64,000 nt of DNA from DATJLY01 sp035518375 (GTDB taxonomy: Bacteria > Pseudomonadota > Alphaproteobacteria > ATCC43930 > CGMCC-115725), in the NCBI GenBank assembly GCA_035518375.1, contig DATIXQ010000136.1, positions 1 through 64,000 of the forward strand, read 5' to 3'. The number at the start of each line of letters is the position of its first letter. Positions within the stretch are counted from its first letter, which is position 1. The notes beneath the pieces are model-generated. The model had not been told where the DNA came from. It did no database searches and saw only the letters and a program-made list of their open reading frames with translations. Shown in pieces: positions 15,713 to 24,479 of this stretch. A program made the position numbers and the translations under genes.

Positions 15713-17359
15713 TTATTTTCCACCGGCAGACAGAGTCTTCCGCCCTGCTTTGGCCCATTCGCGATCGCGCAGGCGAAATCGCTGTACCTTGCCCGTCTCG
15801 GTGCGCGGCAGAGCATCGATATATTCGATGGCACGGGGATATTTGTAAGGTGCGATCCGTGCCTTCACGAATTCCTGCAGTTCCATCGTAGTTTCTTCTT
15901 TCATGTCCGCCGGCTCGCGCAGCACGACGAACGCCTTGACGATCTGGCCGCGGTCCGCGTCGGGCGCGCCGACAACCGCGCACTCTTTCACCTTCGGATG
16001 TTCAAGGAGGACGTTCTCGATCTCGGGGCCGCCGATGTTGTAGCCGGCCGAAACGATCATGTCGTCCGTGCGCGCTTGGTACCAATAGAAGCCGTCCTGA
16101 TCGACGACATAGGCATCCCCCGTGAGGTTCCAGCCGTCACGCACGTATTTCGCCTGCTGTTCGGGGTTGGCCAAATAACGGCAACCGGTCGGCCCGCGCA
16201 CTGCCAGCCGGCCGGGCGTTCCCGGCGGCACGGGATTCATAGAATCATCGACGATCTGCGCGCGATAACCGGGGATCGGCTTGCCAGTGCTGCCGGACGG
16301 ATCGGCGGCATGTGATGCAATGAAGATGTGCAGCATCTCGGTCGAGCCGATGCCGTCGACGATGCTGTTCCCGGTTGCCTTGCGCCAAGCTTCGAATATC
16401 GCCGCCGGCAAATGCTCCCCCGCCGAAACACATTCCCTGAGGCTCGACAGGTCATGGCGCGAAGCCAGCTCCGTCAAGGCTCGATATGCCGTGGGCGCGG
16501 TAAAGAGAGTGGTCACACGCTGGCGTTCGACCGCGGCGGCAAGCTCGGGTGGGCTCGCGCGCTCGAGCAGCAGGGTTGAGGCGCCGAACCGCAGTGGAAA
16601 GAGCAGGAGGCCGCCCAGCCCAAAGGTAAAGGCAAGTGAGGGGCTGCCGGAGAACAGGTCCTCCGGCACGATCTTCATGTGCGAGCGCGGAAAGCAATCG
16701 CAGATGGCGAGCACATCGCTGTGAAAATGTGCGGTGCCCTTGGGCTCGCCGGTCGTACCTGACGTGAAAGCGATGAGCGCGACATCGTCGCGCGCGGTTT
16801 TGACGGCATCGAAGGAGGGGCTCTGGTTCGTCATCCTCGTTTCGAGCTCTGCGAAGGGCAGCACATGACGGAGATGCGGGCCCGCCTGCTGTGCGGTACG
16901 GAGCTCCCCCAGGAGCGGGTCGTCGCATAAAGCGATGCTGATCTCGGCTTTCGCGATGATCGGCGCAAGCTCCCGCGCCCGTAGGAGCGGCATTGTCGTG
17001 ACCGCAATCCCCCCTGCTTTCATGACTGCAAACCAGCAGGCGGCGAGGAACGGGCTGTTGGCAGCCCGCAGGAGAACGCGGTTGCCGCTTCGCAGACCCA
17101 GCTCCCGGACAAGGACGTTGGCGATGCGGTTGGACCGCTCGAGCATTTCTTCATAGGTCCAGACAACCGCCGGCGAACGCACGCACGCACGGCGGCCAAG
17201 ACCATTGGCAACATTTTTGTCGAGAAGCTCCGCGGGTGCGTTGAGGCGCTCGGGATAGTGCAGTTCCGCGAGCCCGCCATCCTCCATGACCGGCCATTGA
17301 TCCATCGGCGGCAGGTGATCGCGCGCAAACCCATCCTCATGAGCGCTTGGGTAAAGCAT
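15713..17359 (-). CDS. Aryl-CoA ligase, 2-aminobenzoate-CoA ligase-like
   Basis: A 548-residue AMP-forming ligase. The N-terminal region (SAHEDGFARDHLPPMDQW, LHYPERLNAPAELLD, LLRAANSPFLAACWFAVMKAGG, TMPLLRARELAPII) resembles the benzoate/2-aminobenzoate-CoA ligase group as I know it. The AMP-binding P-loop is FTSGTTGEPKG (198-208), the acyl-adenylate motif is VDGIGSTE, and the C-terminal catalytic lysine is in RTETGKVQRF. It would convert an aromatic acid, ATP and CoA to aryl-CoA, AMP and PPi in the cytosol. The ATG at 17359 has GGGAGGAG close upstream; an in-frame start at 17542 has no support. Probable first gene of the 17.4-10.1 kb operon. Anthranilate as substrate is a family-level guess. 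Confidence 0.85.
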   Translation of the reverse strand: MLYPSAHEDGFARDHLPPMDQWPVMEDGGLAELHYPERLNAPAELLDKNVANGLGRRACVRSPAVVWTYEEMLERSNRIANVLVRELGLRSGNRVLLRAANSPFLAACWFAVMKAGGIAVTTMPLLRARELAPIIAKAEISIALCDDPLLGELRTAQQAGPHLRHVLPFAELETRMTNQSPSFDAVKTARDDVALIAFTSGTTGEPKGTAHFHSDVLAICDCFPRSHMKIVPEDLFSGSPSLAFTFGLGGLLLFPLRFGASTLLLERASPPELAAAVERQRVTTLFTAPTAYRALTELASRHDLSSLRECVSAGEHLPAAIFEAWRKATGNSIVDGIGSTEMLHIFIASHAADPSGSTGKPIPGYRAQIVDDSMNPVPPGTPGRLAVRGPTGCRYLANPEQQAKYVRDGWNLTGDAYVVDQDGFYWYQARTDDMIVSAGYNIGGPEIENVLLEHPKVKECAVVGAPDADRGQIVKAFVVLREPADMKEETTMELQEFVKARIAPYKYPRAIEYIDALPRTETGKVQRFRLRDREWAKAGRKTLSAGGK

Positions 17360-17540
17360 GATCTCCTCCCTTCTCACGCTTCGAAGCGGGAACGCACCCG
17401 TTTTGAGCTCGAGGATCGATGTATTCCTGTCCCTTGGTGCGCATTCTTCTGACGCGTCATACTCTCTCCCGCAACCTGCAACTGTGCCGCCCAGGCCGCT
17501 TTCATTAGGGGACCCACCAACTTGTTCCGGGAGGCCGATC

Positions 17541-17822
17541 ATGCCCGACGCATCCGGCGCTGACGCGCCTTACATCGCCGCGCTCGAGGGAGCGAACCTG
17601 CATCCGCTGTGGGATGGCCATCAGCGGATCACTCCGGTGCAGCTACTCGGCCGCCAAGTTCTTGATTTGCTATGGAGCCCGCTAAGTCGTGCCGGGTCGC
17701 GGGCAATTGCGATGAAAATGTTGCAAGCCGGCCGGCGCGATGCCGCAATCCGAGCGTCGCGAGTTCCGCGCGAGTGCTGGTTGAAACAGTACCAAAGGGC
17801 GAGCGGATTGAACGTATTTTAA
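17541..17822 (+). pseudogene. Possible remnant of a gentisate 1,2-dioxygenase-like cupin
   Basis: An open frame of 93 residues begins with ATG at 17541 behind GGGAGG. Its first 34 residues (DAPYIAALEGANLHPLWDG ... ITPVQ) resemble the N-terminal segment of gentisate 1,2-dioxygenases, where an xNLxPLW motif precedes the first cupin. After that the similarity stops, and neither cupin barrel is present. The gene would be reduced to about a tenth of the normal length. It is divergent from the aryl-CoA ligase, a reasonable place for a lost ring-cleavage gene. No database search supports this; a chance resemblance is possible. The flanks 17360-17540 and 17823-18058 show no gene. Confidence 0.35.
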
Positions 17823-18058
17823 CTTGCCCCATGCCGCGGACCGGACGCTAATGGTGCGAGCGGCTCGGCGATGGCTTCCGCGATAGAGCCGGATCCCGAA
17901 CATTTGACCGCGAGCGAGCGCTCTCGTTCCGCGCGCGAATGTAGCGCACCTCAGTTTGCCTGATGACGTCCGCCCCGCTGTTGCTGCGCTTGTCGAGCTG
18001 ACCGTATGCGAAGGTCACGTGCTCGAAGATCTGCCTCATCGACAAGGGAGCGCAATCC

Positions 18059-18811
18059 ATGAAATTGGTCGTTATCGGCGGCACCGGCCTGATCGGCTCG
18101 AAAACCGTTGCCATTTTGCGTCAGGGTGGCCACGACGTGATGGCCGCCTCGCCCGCGACGGGCGTGAACAGCATCACCGGCGAGGGCCTCAAAGAGGCCA
18201 TGGCCGGCGTGCAGGTCGTGATCGACCTCACCAATTCGCCCTCATTTGAGGACAAGGCGGTGATGGACTTCTTCGAGACTTCCGGACGCAAGCTTCTCGC
18301 CGCGGATGTCGCAGCGGGCGTCCGGCACCATGTCGCGTTGTCCATCGTCGCGATCGATCGGACCGACAACGGCTATTTTCGCGCCAAGGTAGCACAGGAG
18401 AAATTGATCAGGGGCTCCGGCATTCCCTACAGCATCATCCGCGCGACCCAGTTTCTCGAGTTCCTCGGCGGCATCGCCGATTCAAGCTCAGATGGAAACA
18501 GGGTCCGGCTTCCGCCGGTCCTGTTCCAACCCATCGCGGCGGACGACGTCGCTGCTGTCGTCGCCGAGGTGGCGCTCGGCGCGCCACGAAACGGCATCGT
18601 CGAGATCGCCGGCCCCGAGCGGGCGCCCTTCCGCGAAATCGTCGCCCGCTATCTCAAGGCGGTGGGCGACCCCCGCGAGGTCGTGAGCGACCCCGAAGCC
18701 CAGTACTGGGGCGGACGGGTCGAGGAGCGCTCGCTCGTGCCGCTTGGCGAAGCGCGTCTTGGTCGCATAGGCTTTGACGAATGGTTCCGCCGCTCGCGGG
18801 CAGCGGCCTGA
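18059..18811 (+). CDS. NmrA-like NAD(P)-binding protein
   Basis: A 250-residue atypical short-chain dehydrogenase. The Rossmann motif is at the N-terminus (LVVIGGTGLIGSKTV), followed by VQVVIDLTNSPSFED and RHHVALSIVAIDRTDNGYFRAK, where the YxxxK pair appears only as a degenerate YFRAK. It then has the IPYSIIRATQFLEF segment typical of NmrA/atypical SDR5-like proteins. It may be a redox sensor or an NADPH-dependent reductase. GGGAGCG precedes the ATG. It is 107 bp upstream of the efflux pair on the same strand and could be cotranscribed. Confidence 0.82.
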   Translation: MKLVVIGGTGLIGSKTVAILRQGGHDVMAASPATGVNSITGEGLKEAMAGVQVVIDLTNSPSFEDKAVMDFFETSGRKLLAADVAAGVRHHVALSIVAIDRTDNGYFRAKVAQEKLIRGSGIPYSIIRATQFLEFLGGIADSSSDGNRVRLPPVLFQPIAADDVAAVVAEVALGAPRNGIVEIAGPERAPFREIVARYLKAVGDPREVVSDPEAQYWGGRVEERSLVPLGEARLGRIGFDEWFRRSRAAA

Positions 18812-18918
18812 TCCCGCAGCCGCTCGGCAGTCGGCCGATCGGTGTGAGCGCAATTTGAAGGCCGTCACGCGCCGTGTCCGTCGAGGGGCGGGGTGCCGAT
18901 AGGGAGGCTGCGCTTCAG

Positions 18919-20391
18919 ATGGAGGCACACACCGAAGAGGGCGTATCGGTCGAGCGGCGAGCCGGCCCGCTCCCGGTTCACCCGCCCACGCGGCGACGGA
19001 AGCTGCTTATGGGCACGCTCGGCACGCTTGTCCTCGCCGTCATCCTCGTCTTCGGCGTTCCCTATGTCGAGCGGACCCTCAATACCGTTTCGACGGACGA
19101 CGCCTATGTCAACGGTCACGTGACGTTCGTTGCGCCCCGTGTCGCGGGCCAGATCGCCCGGGTCCTGGTGGACGACAACAATCGCGTGCACAAAGGCGAT
19201 CTCATCGCCGAGCTGGACAAGGAGCCCTATGAGGTCGCAGTCGCCGAAAAGAAGGCGGCGGTCGACGTCGCGACCGCCGATCTGCAGGCGGCGATAGCGA
19301 CCGCGCGCGGCATCGAAGCGCAAGCTCGGGCCGCGCGCTGGAAATTGCAGAATGCCGTGCAGGACGTCGACAACCAGGCCGCTCTCTTGCATGCGCGGGT
19401 TGCCGCCCTCGACAAGAGCAAGGCGGCATTGACGCTGGCGCAGGTCAATTTCGATCGGGCGAAATCGCTGGTTCAGAGTAGCGTTGTGAGCCGCGCCGAG
19501 TTCGATCAGCGACAGGCAGAGCTCACGACCGCGAGCGCGGGCGTTAGCCAGGCACTCTCCGAAGTCCACCAGGTCCGTGTCTCGTTGGGGCTGCCGCCGG
19601 AGCCTGATAAAGGCGAAGCCCTGGACCAGGTGCCGCCCGATCTCGACGAGACCTTCTCTGCCGTGCTCCAGGCGCAGTCGGACGTCATCGAGAGCGCGGC
19701 GCAGCTCGGCGTTGTCCACTCGTTCGACCAAAGCCCGAAGCAGATGGTCCAGCAGTTCGAAGGACAGGGCGACATCGACCGCACGTTCGACGAGCTGACG
19801 GCGCAGGCTCCGCCCGTCAAGCAGGCCGAGGCCAAGCTCGAATCCGCCAAGCGTGATCTCGCCCAGGCCGAGCTGAACCTTCGTTATTGTGACGTCCTCG
19901 CGGAAATCGACGGCGTCGTGACGCGCCGAAACGTCAATCCGGGCGACTATGTCCAAGTCGGCCAGAACCTGATGGCGGTTCGCTCGTTGAGCGACATTTG
20001 GATCGACGCGAACTTCAAGGAGACGCAGCTCGGCGCCATGCGCATCGGCCAGCCGGTCGATCTTTATGTCGACATGTATGGCGGGCGGCAGGTGTTCAAG
20101 GGACGGGTCGCCGGCTTCACGGAGGGGACGGGATCGACGCTCGCGCTGCTTCCCGCGGAAAATGCGACGGGCAATTTCGTCAAAGTGGTACAGCGCTTGC
20201 CGGTTCGGATTGAGCTCGAAGGCTACGATCCCGACAAGACGCCGCTGTTCATTGGCACTTCCGTCACCCCATATGTCTATGTGAAAAAGCCTCCGACCGG
20301 GCCCGACGCGGGGAAATTCCTGCAGGCCCGCGTCGTTCCGCAATCACAAACTGCCGGTACTCCGCAGCGCCCGCCCGGCGCAGGCCAATGA
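18919..20391 (+). CDS. HlyD/EmrA-type membrane fusion protein
   Basis: A 490-residue periplasmic adaptor for a drug-efflux pump. It has a basic N-terminus, one transmembrane helix (LLMGTLGTLVLAVILVFGV), and the DAYVNGHVTFVAPRVAGQI lipoyl/barrel-sandwich half. A long alpha-helical hairpin of about 220 residues follows, then the second barrel half (RYCDVLAEIDGVVTRRNVNPGDY) and the SDIWIDANFKETQL beta-barrel. The length fits EmrA-like proteins with an enlarged hairpin. The ATG at 18919 with GGGAGG 11 bases upstream is chosen; an in-frame GTG at 18874 is the alternative. It overlaps the MFS gene by 4 bp. Confidence 0.87.
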   Translation: MEAHTEEGVSVERRAGPLPVHPPTRRRKLLMGTLGTLVLAVILVFGVPYVERTLNTVSTDDAYVNGHVTFVAPRVAGQIARVLVDDNNRVHKGDLIAELDKEPYEVAVAEKKAAVDVATADLQAAIATARGIEAQARAARWKLQNAVQDVDNQAALLHARVAALDKSKAALTLAQVNFDRAKSLVQSSVVSRAEFDQRQAELTTASAGVSQALSEVHQVRVSLGLPPEPDKGEALDQVPPDLDETFSAVLQAQSDVIESAAQLGVVHSFDQSPKQMVQQFEGQGDIDRTFDELTAQAPPVKQAEAKLESAKRDLAQAELNLRYCDVLAEIDGVVTRRNVNPGDYVQVGQNLMAVRSLSDIWIDANFKETQLGAMRIGQPVDLYVDMYGGRQVFKGRVAGFTEGTGSTLALLPAENATGNFVKVVQRLPVRIELEGYDPDKTPLFIGTSVTPYVYVKKPPTGPDAGKFLQARVVPQSQTAGTPQRPPGAGQ

Positions 20392-21995
20392 CGGCGGCGG
20401 CGCTTTCGCCCTCGCGCCCTCGTGCAGCGGGAAGCCCGTGGGTCGTTGCCGCCATCGTCGTGGTGCCGACCTTCATGGAGGTGCTCGATACCACGATCGC
20501 CGTGGTGGCATTGCGCTATATCGCAGGTGGCCTGTCGGCGACGGTCGATGATGGCGAATGGGTCCTCACCAGCTACCTTGCCGCCAACGCCGTCATCCTG
20601 CCGATCACCGGCTGGCTCAGCGCACATCTGGGCCGCCGCAACTACTTCCTGCTCTCGATTGCCGTATTCACGCTCAGCTCCGCGCTGTGCGGAATGTCGA
20701 CGAGCCTCGGTCAGCTGATCCTCTTCCGCGTGATCCAGGGCCTGGCAGGCGGCGGTCTCCAGCCCAGCAGCCAGGGCGTGCTACTCGACGCCTTCCCGCA
20801 AGAAAAGCAAGGCGCAGCCATGACGCTCTTCGGCTTGGCTGCGCTGATCGCGCCGGTCGTCGGCCCGACGCTGGGCGGGTGGATCACGGACCAGTACTCG
20901 TGGCGATGGGTCTTCCTGATCAACGTGCCCGTCGGTCTCCTGGCGTTTGCGGCGTGCTATGCCAAGCTGCGCGACCCGGAGTATTTGATCGCCGAACGCC
21001 TGGAGTTGAAGAAGCGGCCATTCCAGTTCGATTCGATCGGCCTTTCGCTGCTGGTCATTGTCATGGTCTCCTGGGAGGTGATGCTCAGCAAGGGCCAGGA
21101 ATGGGACTGGCTCAACGATCCGTTCTGGCGCGTGCAGACCCTGGCGGTTCTCGCTGCGGTAGGTTTGGCTGGCCTCATCTTTTGGGAGTTGCGCAGCGCT
21201 AACCCGGTGGTCAATTTCCGCCCCTTGCGCGAGCGCAACTTCGCCGCCTGCTGCGTTATCATCTCGTGCGCTTATATGGCGCTTTATGCGGCCAGCACGT
21301 CGCTGCCCGCGTTGCTTCAGTCTCTCTTCGGCTATGACGCGCTCGACGCCGGCATCGTGATGTCGCCGGGCGGCATCTTTGCGCTGGTCGCGATGCCGGT
21401 CGTCGGCCTCGCGCTGGGCCGCGGGGCGGATGCGCGCTGGCTGATCGCTGTCGGCCTGCTGGCGATGACGGCCGGGAACTATTGGATGTCCCAGATGACG
21501 CTGGATATCAGTCCGGGCCAGGTCATCTGGCCTCGGGTGGTGATGGTTGCGGGACTGGCGATCTGTTTTGCGCCCGCAAATGTGGCGGCTTATCTCTACA
21601 TGCCGAAGGAGTTGCGTGGCGCCGCTGTCGGATTATTGAGCCTTCTGCGCAACGAAGGCGGCAGCGTCGGAACGTCGATGGCCCAGACCTTCAACGAGCG
21701 GCGCGATCAATTCCACACTTTGCGCCTTGGCGAGTACCTCGACCCCTTCAACGCGGCGGTGCAGAACTTCCTCGGGAGAGCGCAGGCATTCTTCCATCAG
21801 CAAACGGCCGATCCGGTCGCCGCGCAGCAATTCGCGTGGCAGGCGCTCGCCAAATTGCGCCAGCAGCAAGCATCCTCGCTCGCCTACTTCGATGGCTTTT
21901 GGATGTTCGCCGCGATCACGTTTCTGCTCGTGTTTCTGGTCCTGATCATGAAGCGATCCATCGCCGAAAAGGGTGTTCGCGTTGGCGGCGAGTGA
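20388..21995 (+). CDS. DHA2-family MFS drug-efflux transporter (EmrB-like)
   Basis: A 535-residue inner-membrane proton/drug antiporter with about 14 hydrophobic segments. Motif D1 appears as LDTTIAVVALRYIAGGL, motif A as GWLSAHLGRRNYF, and motif C-like glycines in GLAALIAPVVGPTLGGWI. It starts inside the stop of the adaptor gene (ATGA), so the two are translationally coupled and form an EmrAB pair needing an outer-membrane TolC not seen here. A short hairpin (21999-22013) follows the stop codon. Confidence 0.9.
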   Translation: MTAAALSPSRPRAAGSPWVVAAIVVVPTFMEVLDTTIAVVALRYIAGGLSATVDDGEWVLTSYLAANAVILPITGWLSAHLGRRNYFLLSIAVFTLSSALCGMSTSLGQLILFRVIQGLAGGGLQPSSQGVLLDAFPQEKQGAAMTLFGLAALIAPVVGPTLGGWITDQYSWRWVFLINVPVGLLAFAACYAKLRDPEYLIAERLELKKRPFQFDSIGLSLLVIVMVSWEVMLSKGQEWDWLNDPFWRVQTLAVLAAVGLAGLIFWELRSANPVVNFRPLRERNFAACCVIISCAYMALYAASTSLPALLQSLFGYDALDAGIVMSPGGIFALVAMPVVGLALGRGADARWLIAVGLLAMTAGNYWMSQMTLDISPGQVIWPRVVMVAGLAICFAPANVAAYLYMPKELRGAAVGLLSLLRNEGGSVGTSMAQTFNERRDQFHTLRLGEYLDPFNAAVQNFLGRAQAFFHQQTADPVAAQQFAWQALAKLRQQQASSLAYFDGFWMFAAITFLLVFLVLIMKRSIAEKGVRVGGE

Positions 21996-21998
21996 AGA

Positions 21999-22013
21999 GA
22001 GAGCGGCGCTCTC
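21999..22013 (+). terminator. Short hairpin after the efflux operon
   Basis: GAGAGC (21999-22004) and GCTCTC (22008-22013) form a perfect 6-bp stem with a 3-base loop, four bases after the MFS stop codon. There is no U-tract, so it is only a candidate terminator. Confidence 0.3.
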
Positions 22014-22117
22014 GCGGAACGGCGGCACATTGCGTCGCGGTTCGTTTCGTCTTCAGTTGCGAGGCTCACGTTGAACGAAGGACTCTTCGCTGGACGCGGT
22101 GCTCACGTCGAAGCACC

Positions 22118-23113
22118 TCATCGCGTCGTCGCGGCTGCGCTCCCACCATCGGCTTTCACGGGCACGAACCGCGTTGTGAAAAGTCCGCTATCTGCTGGTT
22201 CGGTCGGCAGAATGCCCATCTCGACGAACGAGCGCTTGAGAACCCCGACTGCTTTGGGATCGAAGCGGCCTTCGGGGACGAAGCCGCCGATCTCGTGGTC
22301 GTAGGCCCTTTCCGCCACCGCCGGACTGAATTTGAGCACCTCCTCCGCGACCTTGTCGGTCTCTGCCTTGTGCGTTTTCATGAAATCGATCGTGGCAAAG
22401 AAGCCCTGGAGAAAGCGGGTGACGAGATCGGGCTCGTCGGCAACGAGCGCCTTGCGAGCGAAGACCACGTGCGTGATGAAGACAGGCGCGTATTTGTCGG
22501 TGGCGACGAGAATGCGGGCCGCATGCTTCTCTTCCAGCATATATCCGCCTTCGGTCGAGCCCATAACGGCATCGACCGCGCCCGAGCGCATCGCCGCGAC
22601 ACCCGGTGTCAGGCCGCCGAGCGCCGCGGTCTTTATGCCGTTCTCGGCCCAACCCTGGGCCAGGGATATGCGCTCGACGAGCCATTCCGTCAGCGATCCG
22701 GCAGTGCTGATAGCGATCGTCTTATCTTTCAGGCCGGTCACCGTCTTGATCGGCGAGTCCTCGGAGACGATGACGGAGATGTTCTTGGGCGCGCCGAAAT
22801 AGGCTGCGACCGCGATTGCCGGCGAACCTTTCACCGCGAACGCCATGCCGGGACCGCTCCCCAGTCCGAACGAAATACTGTTCGAAGCGAGCCCCTGCTG
22901 CAGCTTCGCGTCGCCCTGGAAAACGATGATGTTCAGGTCGAGCCCATAGCGCGCGAAAATGCCGTAGCGCTGCCCGATATCAAGCGGCAGGAAGGTCCAG
23001 GCTTCCCCGACCGCCTTCCCGACCGACACTTGTTGTTGCGCGGCCCACACCGGCGCTGCCGCGGCGCACAGGAACGCCATAGCGGCCAATAAACACCGTC
23101 CGATCGGTCTCAT
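22118..23113 (-). CDS. ABC transporter substrate-binding protein (orphan, tandem pair member 1)
   Basis: A 331-residue periplasmic binding protein with a signal peptide (CLLAAMAFLCAAAAPVWAA). The mature part has GQRYGIFARYGLDLNIIVFQ, VTGLKDKTIAISTAGSLTEW and PDLVTRFLQGFFATIDFMKTHK, the family's lobe-closing region. It is downstream of a related binding protein on the same strand (60 bp gap) with no permease or ATPase nearby. The shared LKDKTIAISTAGSLTEWL/LKGRKMGVSSPGSLTDWL segments show that the two neighbours are paralogues. Confidence 0.85.
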   Translation of the reverse strand: MRPIGRCLLAAMAFLCAAAAPVWAAQQQVSVGKAVGEAWTFLPLDIGQRYGIFARYGLDLNIIVFQGDAKLQQGLASNSISFGLGSGPGMAFAVKGSPAIAVAAYFGAPKNISVIVSEDSPIKTVTGLKDKTIAISTAGSLTEWLVERISLAQGWAENGIKTAALGGLTPGVAAMRSGAVDAVMGSTEGGYMLEEKHAARILVATDKYAPVFITHVVFARKALVADEPDLVTRFLQGFFATIDFMKTHKAETDKVAEEVLKFSPAVAERAYDHEIGGFVPEGRFDPKAVGVLKRSFVEMGILPTEPADSGLFTTRFVPVKADGGSAAATTR

Positions 23114-23173
23114 CGCTTTCCTCCGATTCGCTTCGCACCATTCTTATTTGCCACGCACAAGGTCCTGCTCGAG

Positions 23174-24160
23174 TCAGTTCGGCACGAATGCATCCGTATA
23201 AAGCTTCGCCATGTCGGGCGGCTCCGCGAGCAGCTTCAGATCGATGAAGGATCTCCTCAAAGTGGCGAGCCCTTGCGGATCGAAGCGGCAATCGTCCTTG
23301 AACATGCCGATCGTCAAGTCGTATTCGCGTCCCATGACGGCGGGCGAGAACCCGGTGATCCCGCTTTCGATTTTCACCGTCTCGGCCTTGTGGGCACGCA
23401 TATATCGGATCGTCTCGAGCCAGCCGGCGAGGAACGCGCGGATGGCGCCCGGGTTGGCGGTGATCAGCCGATCGGAGGCGTAGATCATGCCGGCGGCGGC
23501 ATCGCCTTCGAAGTCCGTCACGGGGATGAGGAGGCGGCCGATCTTCTTTTCCTCCATGTTGAGGAAGAGGGAGGTTGCGCTGATGTCGGCGTCGACGAGA
23601 TGATCGCGGAACGCGGCGGTTACGCTCGCAGTGCCGCTGCCGATGCCGACGCGCTTCAGATCGTCCGGCCCCCATCCTTCCTTCCGCGCCAGCTCTTGTG
23701 CCAGCCAATCCGTGAGCGAGCCTGGGCTCGAGACGCCCATTTTCCTGCCCTTGAGGTCGGCCGCAGAGGTGACGGCCGAGTCCACCGGAACCCCGACGCT
23801 TAAGAAGGGGAAGGTTCCCTCGTCCTCGCAGACAGCCTTCATCGGCGCGCCCTTTGCGATGAGCGCCATCTCGCTGCCCGCGCCGTCTGCGAGGTCGATG
23901 CTGCCCGCGGCCACCGCCTGAGCCATCTTGCTGCCGCTGTTGAAGTCGAGAATCTTGAGGGCGAGCCCGTGCTTCCGGAAAATTCCGAGCTCATCGCCCA
24001 CATTGACCGGCATCATGTTGTCGGCGGTCGCGGCAGCCTTGGCGACCGTCAGGGCGGCGTCGGCAGATGCCCACGGCACGTGAAAGAAAGCAAAAGCGGC
24101 GACAAAGGCAGCAGCAACCGCTGCCTGCGGCGCGCTCCGCCGGTCGAGCAGGTACGGCAT
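23174..24160 (-). CDS. ABC transporter substrate-binding protein (orphan, tandem pair member 2)
   Basis: A 328-residue periplasmic binding protein. The start at 24160 has GGAGG upstream and opens a signal peptide (AAVAAAFVAAFAFFHVPWASA). The mature part contains VGDELGIFRKHGLALKIL, ADLKGRKMGVSSPGSLTDWL and GAIRAFLAGWLETIRYMRAHK. It is the first gene of the tandem pair. The ligands of these two proteins may differ, because sequence outside the hinge segments has diverged considerably. Confidence 0.85.
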   Translation of the reverse strand: MPYLLDRRSAPQAAVAAAFVAAFAFFHVPWASADAALTVAKAAATADNMMPVNVGDELGIFRKHGLALKILDFNSGSKMAQAVAAGSIDLADGAGSEMALIAKGAPMKAVCEDEGTFPFLSVGVPVDSAVTSAADLKGRKMGVSSPGSLTDWLAQELARKEGWGPDDLKRVGIGSGTASVTAAFRDHLVDADISATSLFLNMEEKKIGRLLIPVTDFEGDAAAGMIYASDRLITANPGAIRAFLAGWLETIRYMRAHKAETVKIESGITGFSPAVMGREYDLTIGMFKDDCRFDPQGLATLRRSFIDLKLLAEPPDMAKLYTDAFVPN

Positions 24161-24479
24161 CAGGTCCTCCCATTTCGGCCCGATTAACTGCACGCAGTTG
24201 GGCCGTTATCGTTTGCTATTCCTGGCGCTGACCGTAATGCAGGCGACTGACGCGGAAGGTGAGCCTCTCTCTTTCGGATTTTGCGCCCGCAGCATCTCAC
24301 GTGGAGCGGCCCGGAGACCAGCTTTTATTAGTCTGGGGGAACGACGGCACATCGGGCTATCGCCGGTTGATCGGAAACCGGGTGCCTTCCAAAAGGTGGC
24401 AGAACCAACCTAAAAAGGACCAGACAAACGAGGGCCATCAAGTGCCTTAATGCCCTGCCGGCGAGGAAAGGAGGATTTC
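24161..24479. other. Divergent intergenic region without recognisable gene
   Basis: This 319-bp stretch separates the minus-strand binding-protein pair from the plus-strand cupin cluster and must hold the promoters of both. I found no convincing -10/-35 pair, riboswitch or strong hairpin. The only clear signal is AAAGGAGG directly before the ATG at 24480. Confidence 0.6.

Noticed and set aside
17358..17822. A 154-residue plus-strand gene
   Set aside because: The upstream half is antisense leader of the CoA ligase. Only the part from 17541 has a start signal, and that looks like a remnant.
18865..20343. A 492-residue minus-strand open frame opposite the HlyD-like gene
   Set aside because: It is antisense to a clear EmrA-type adaptor that is coupled to emrB; no domain is visible.
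24161..24479. Riboswitch or small RNA ahead of the cupin cluster
   Set aside because: No conserved core or stable multi-stem structure could be recognised by eye; only the ribosome-binding site is clear.
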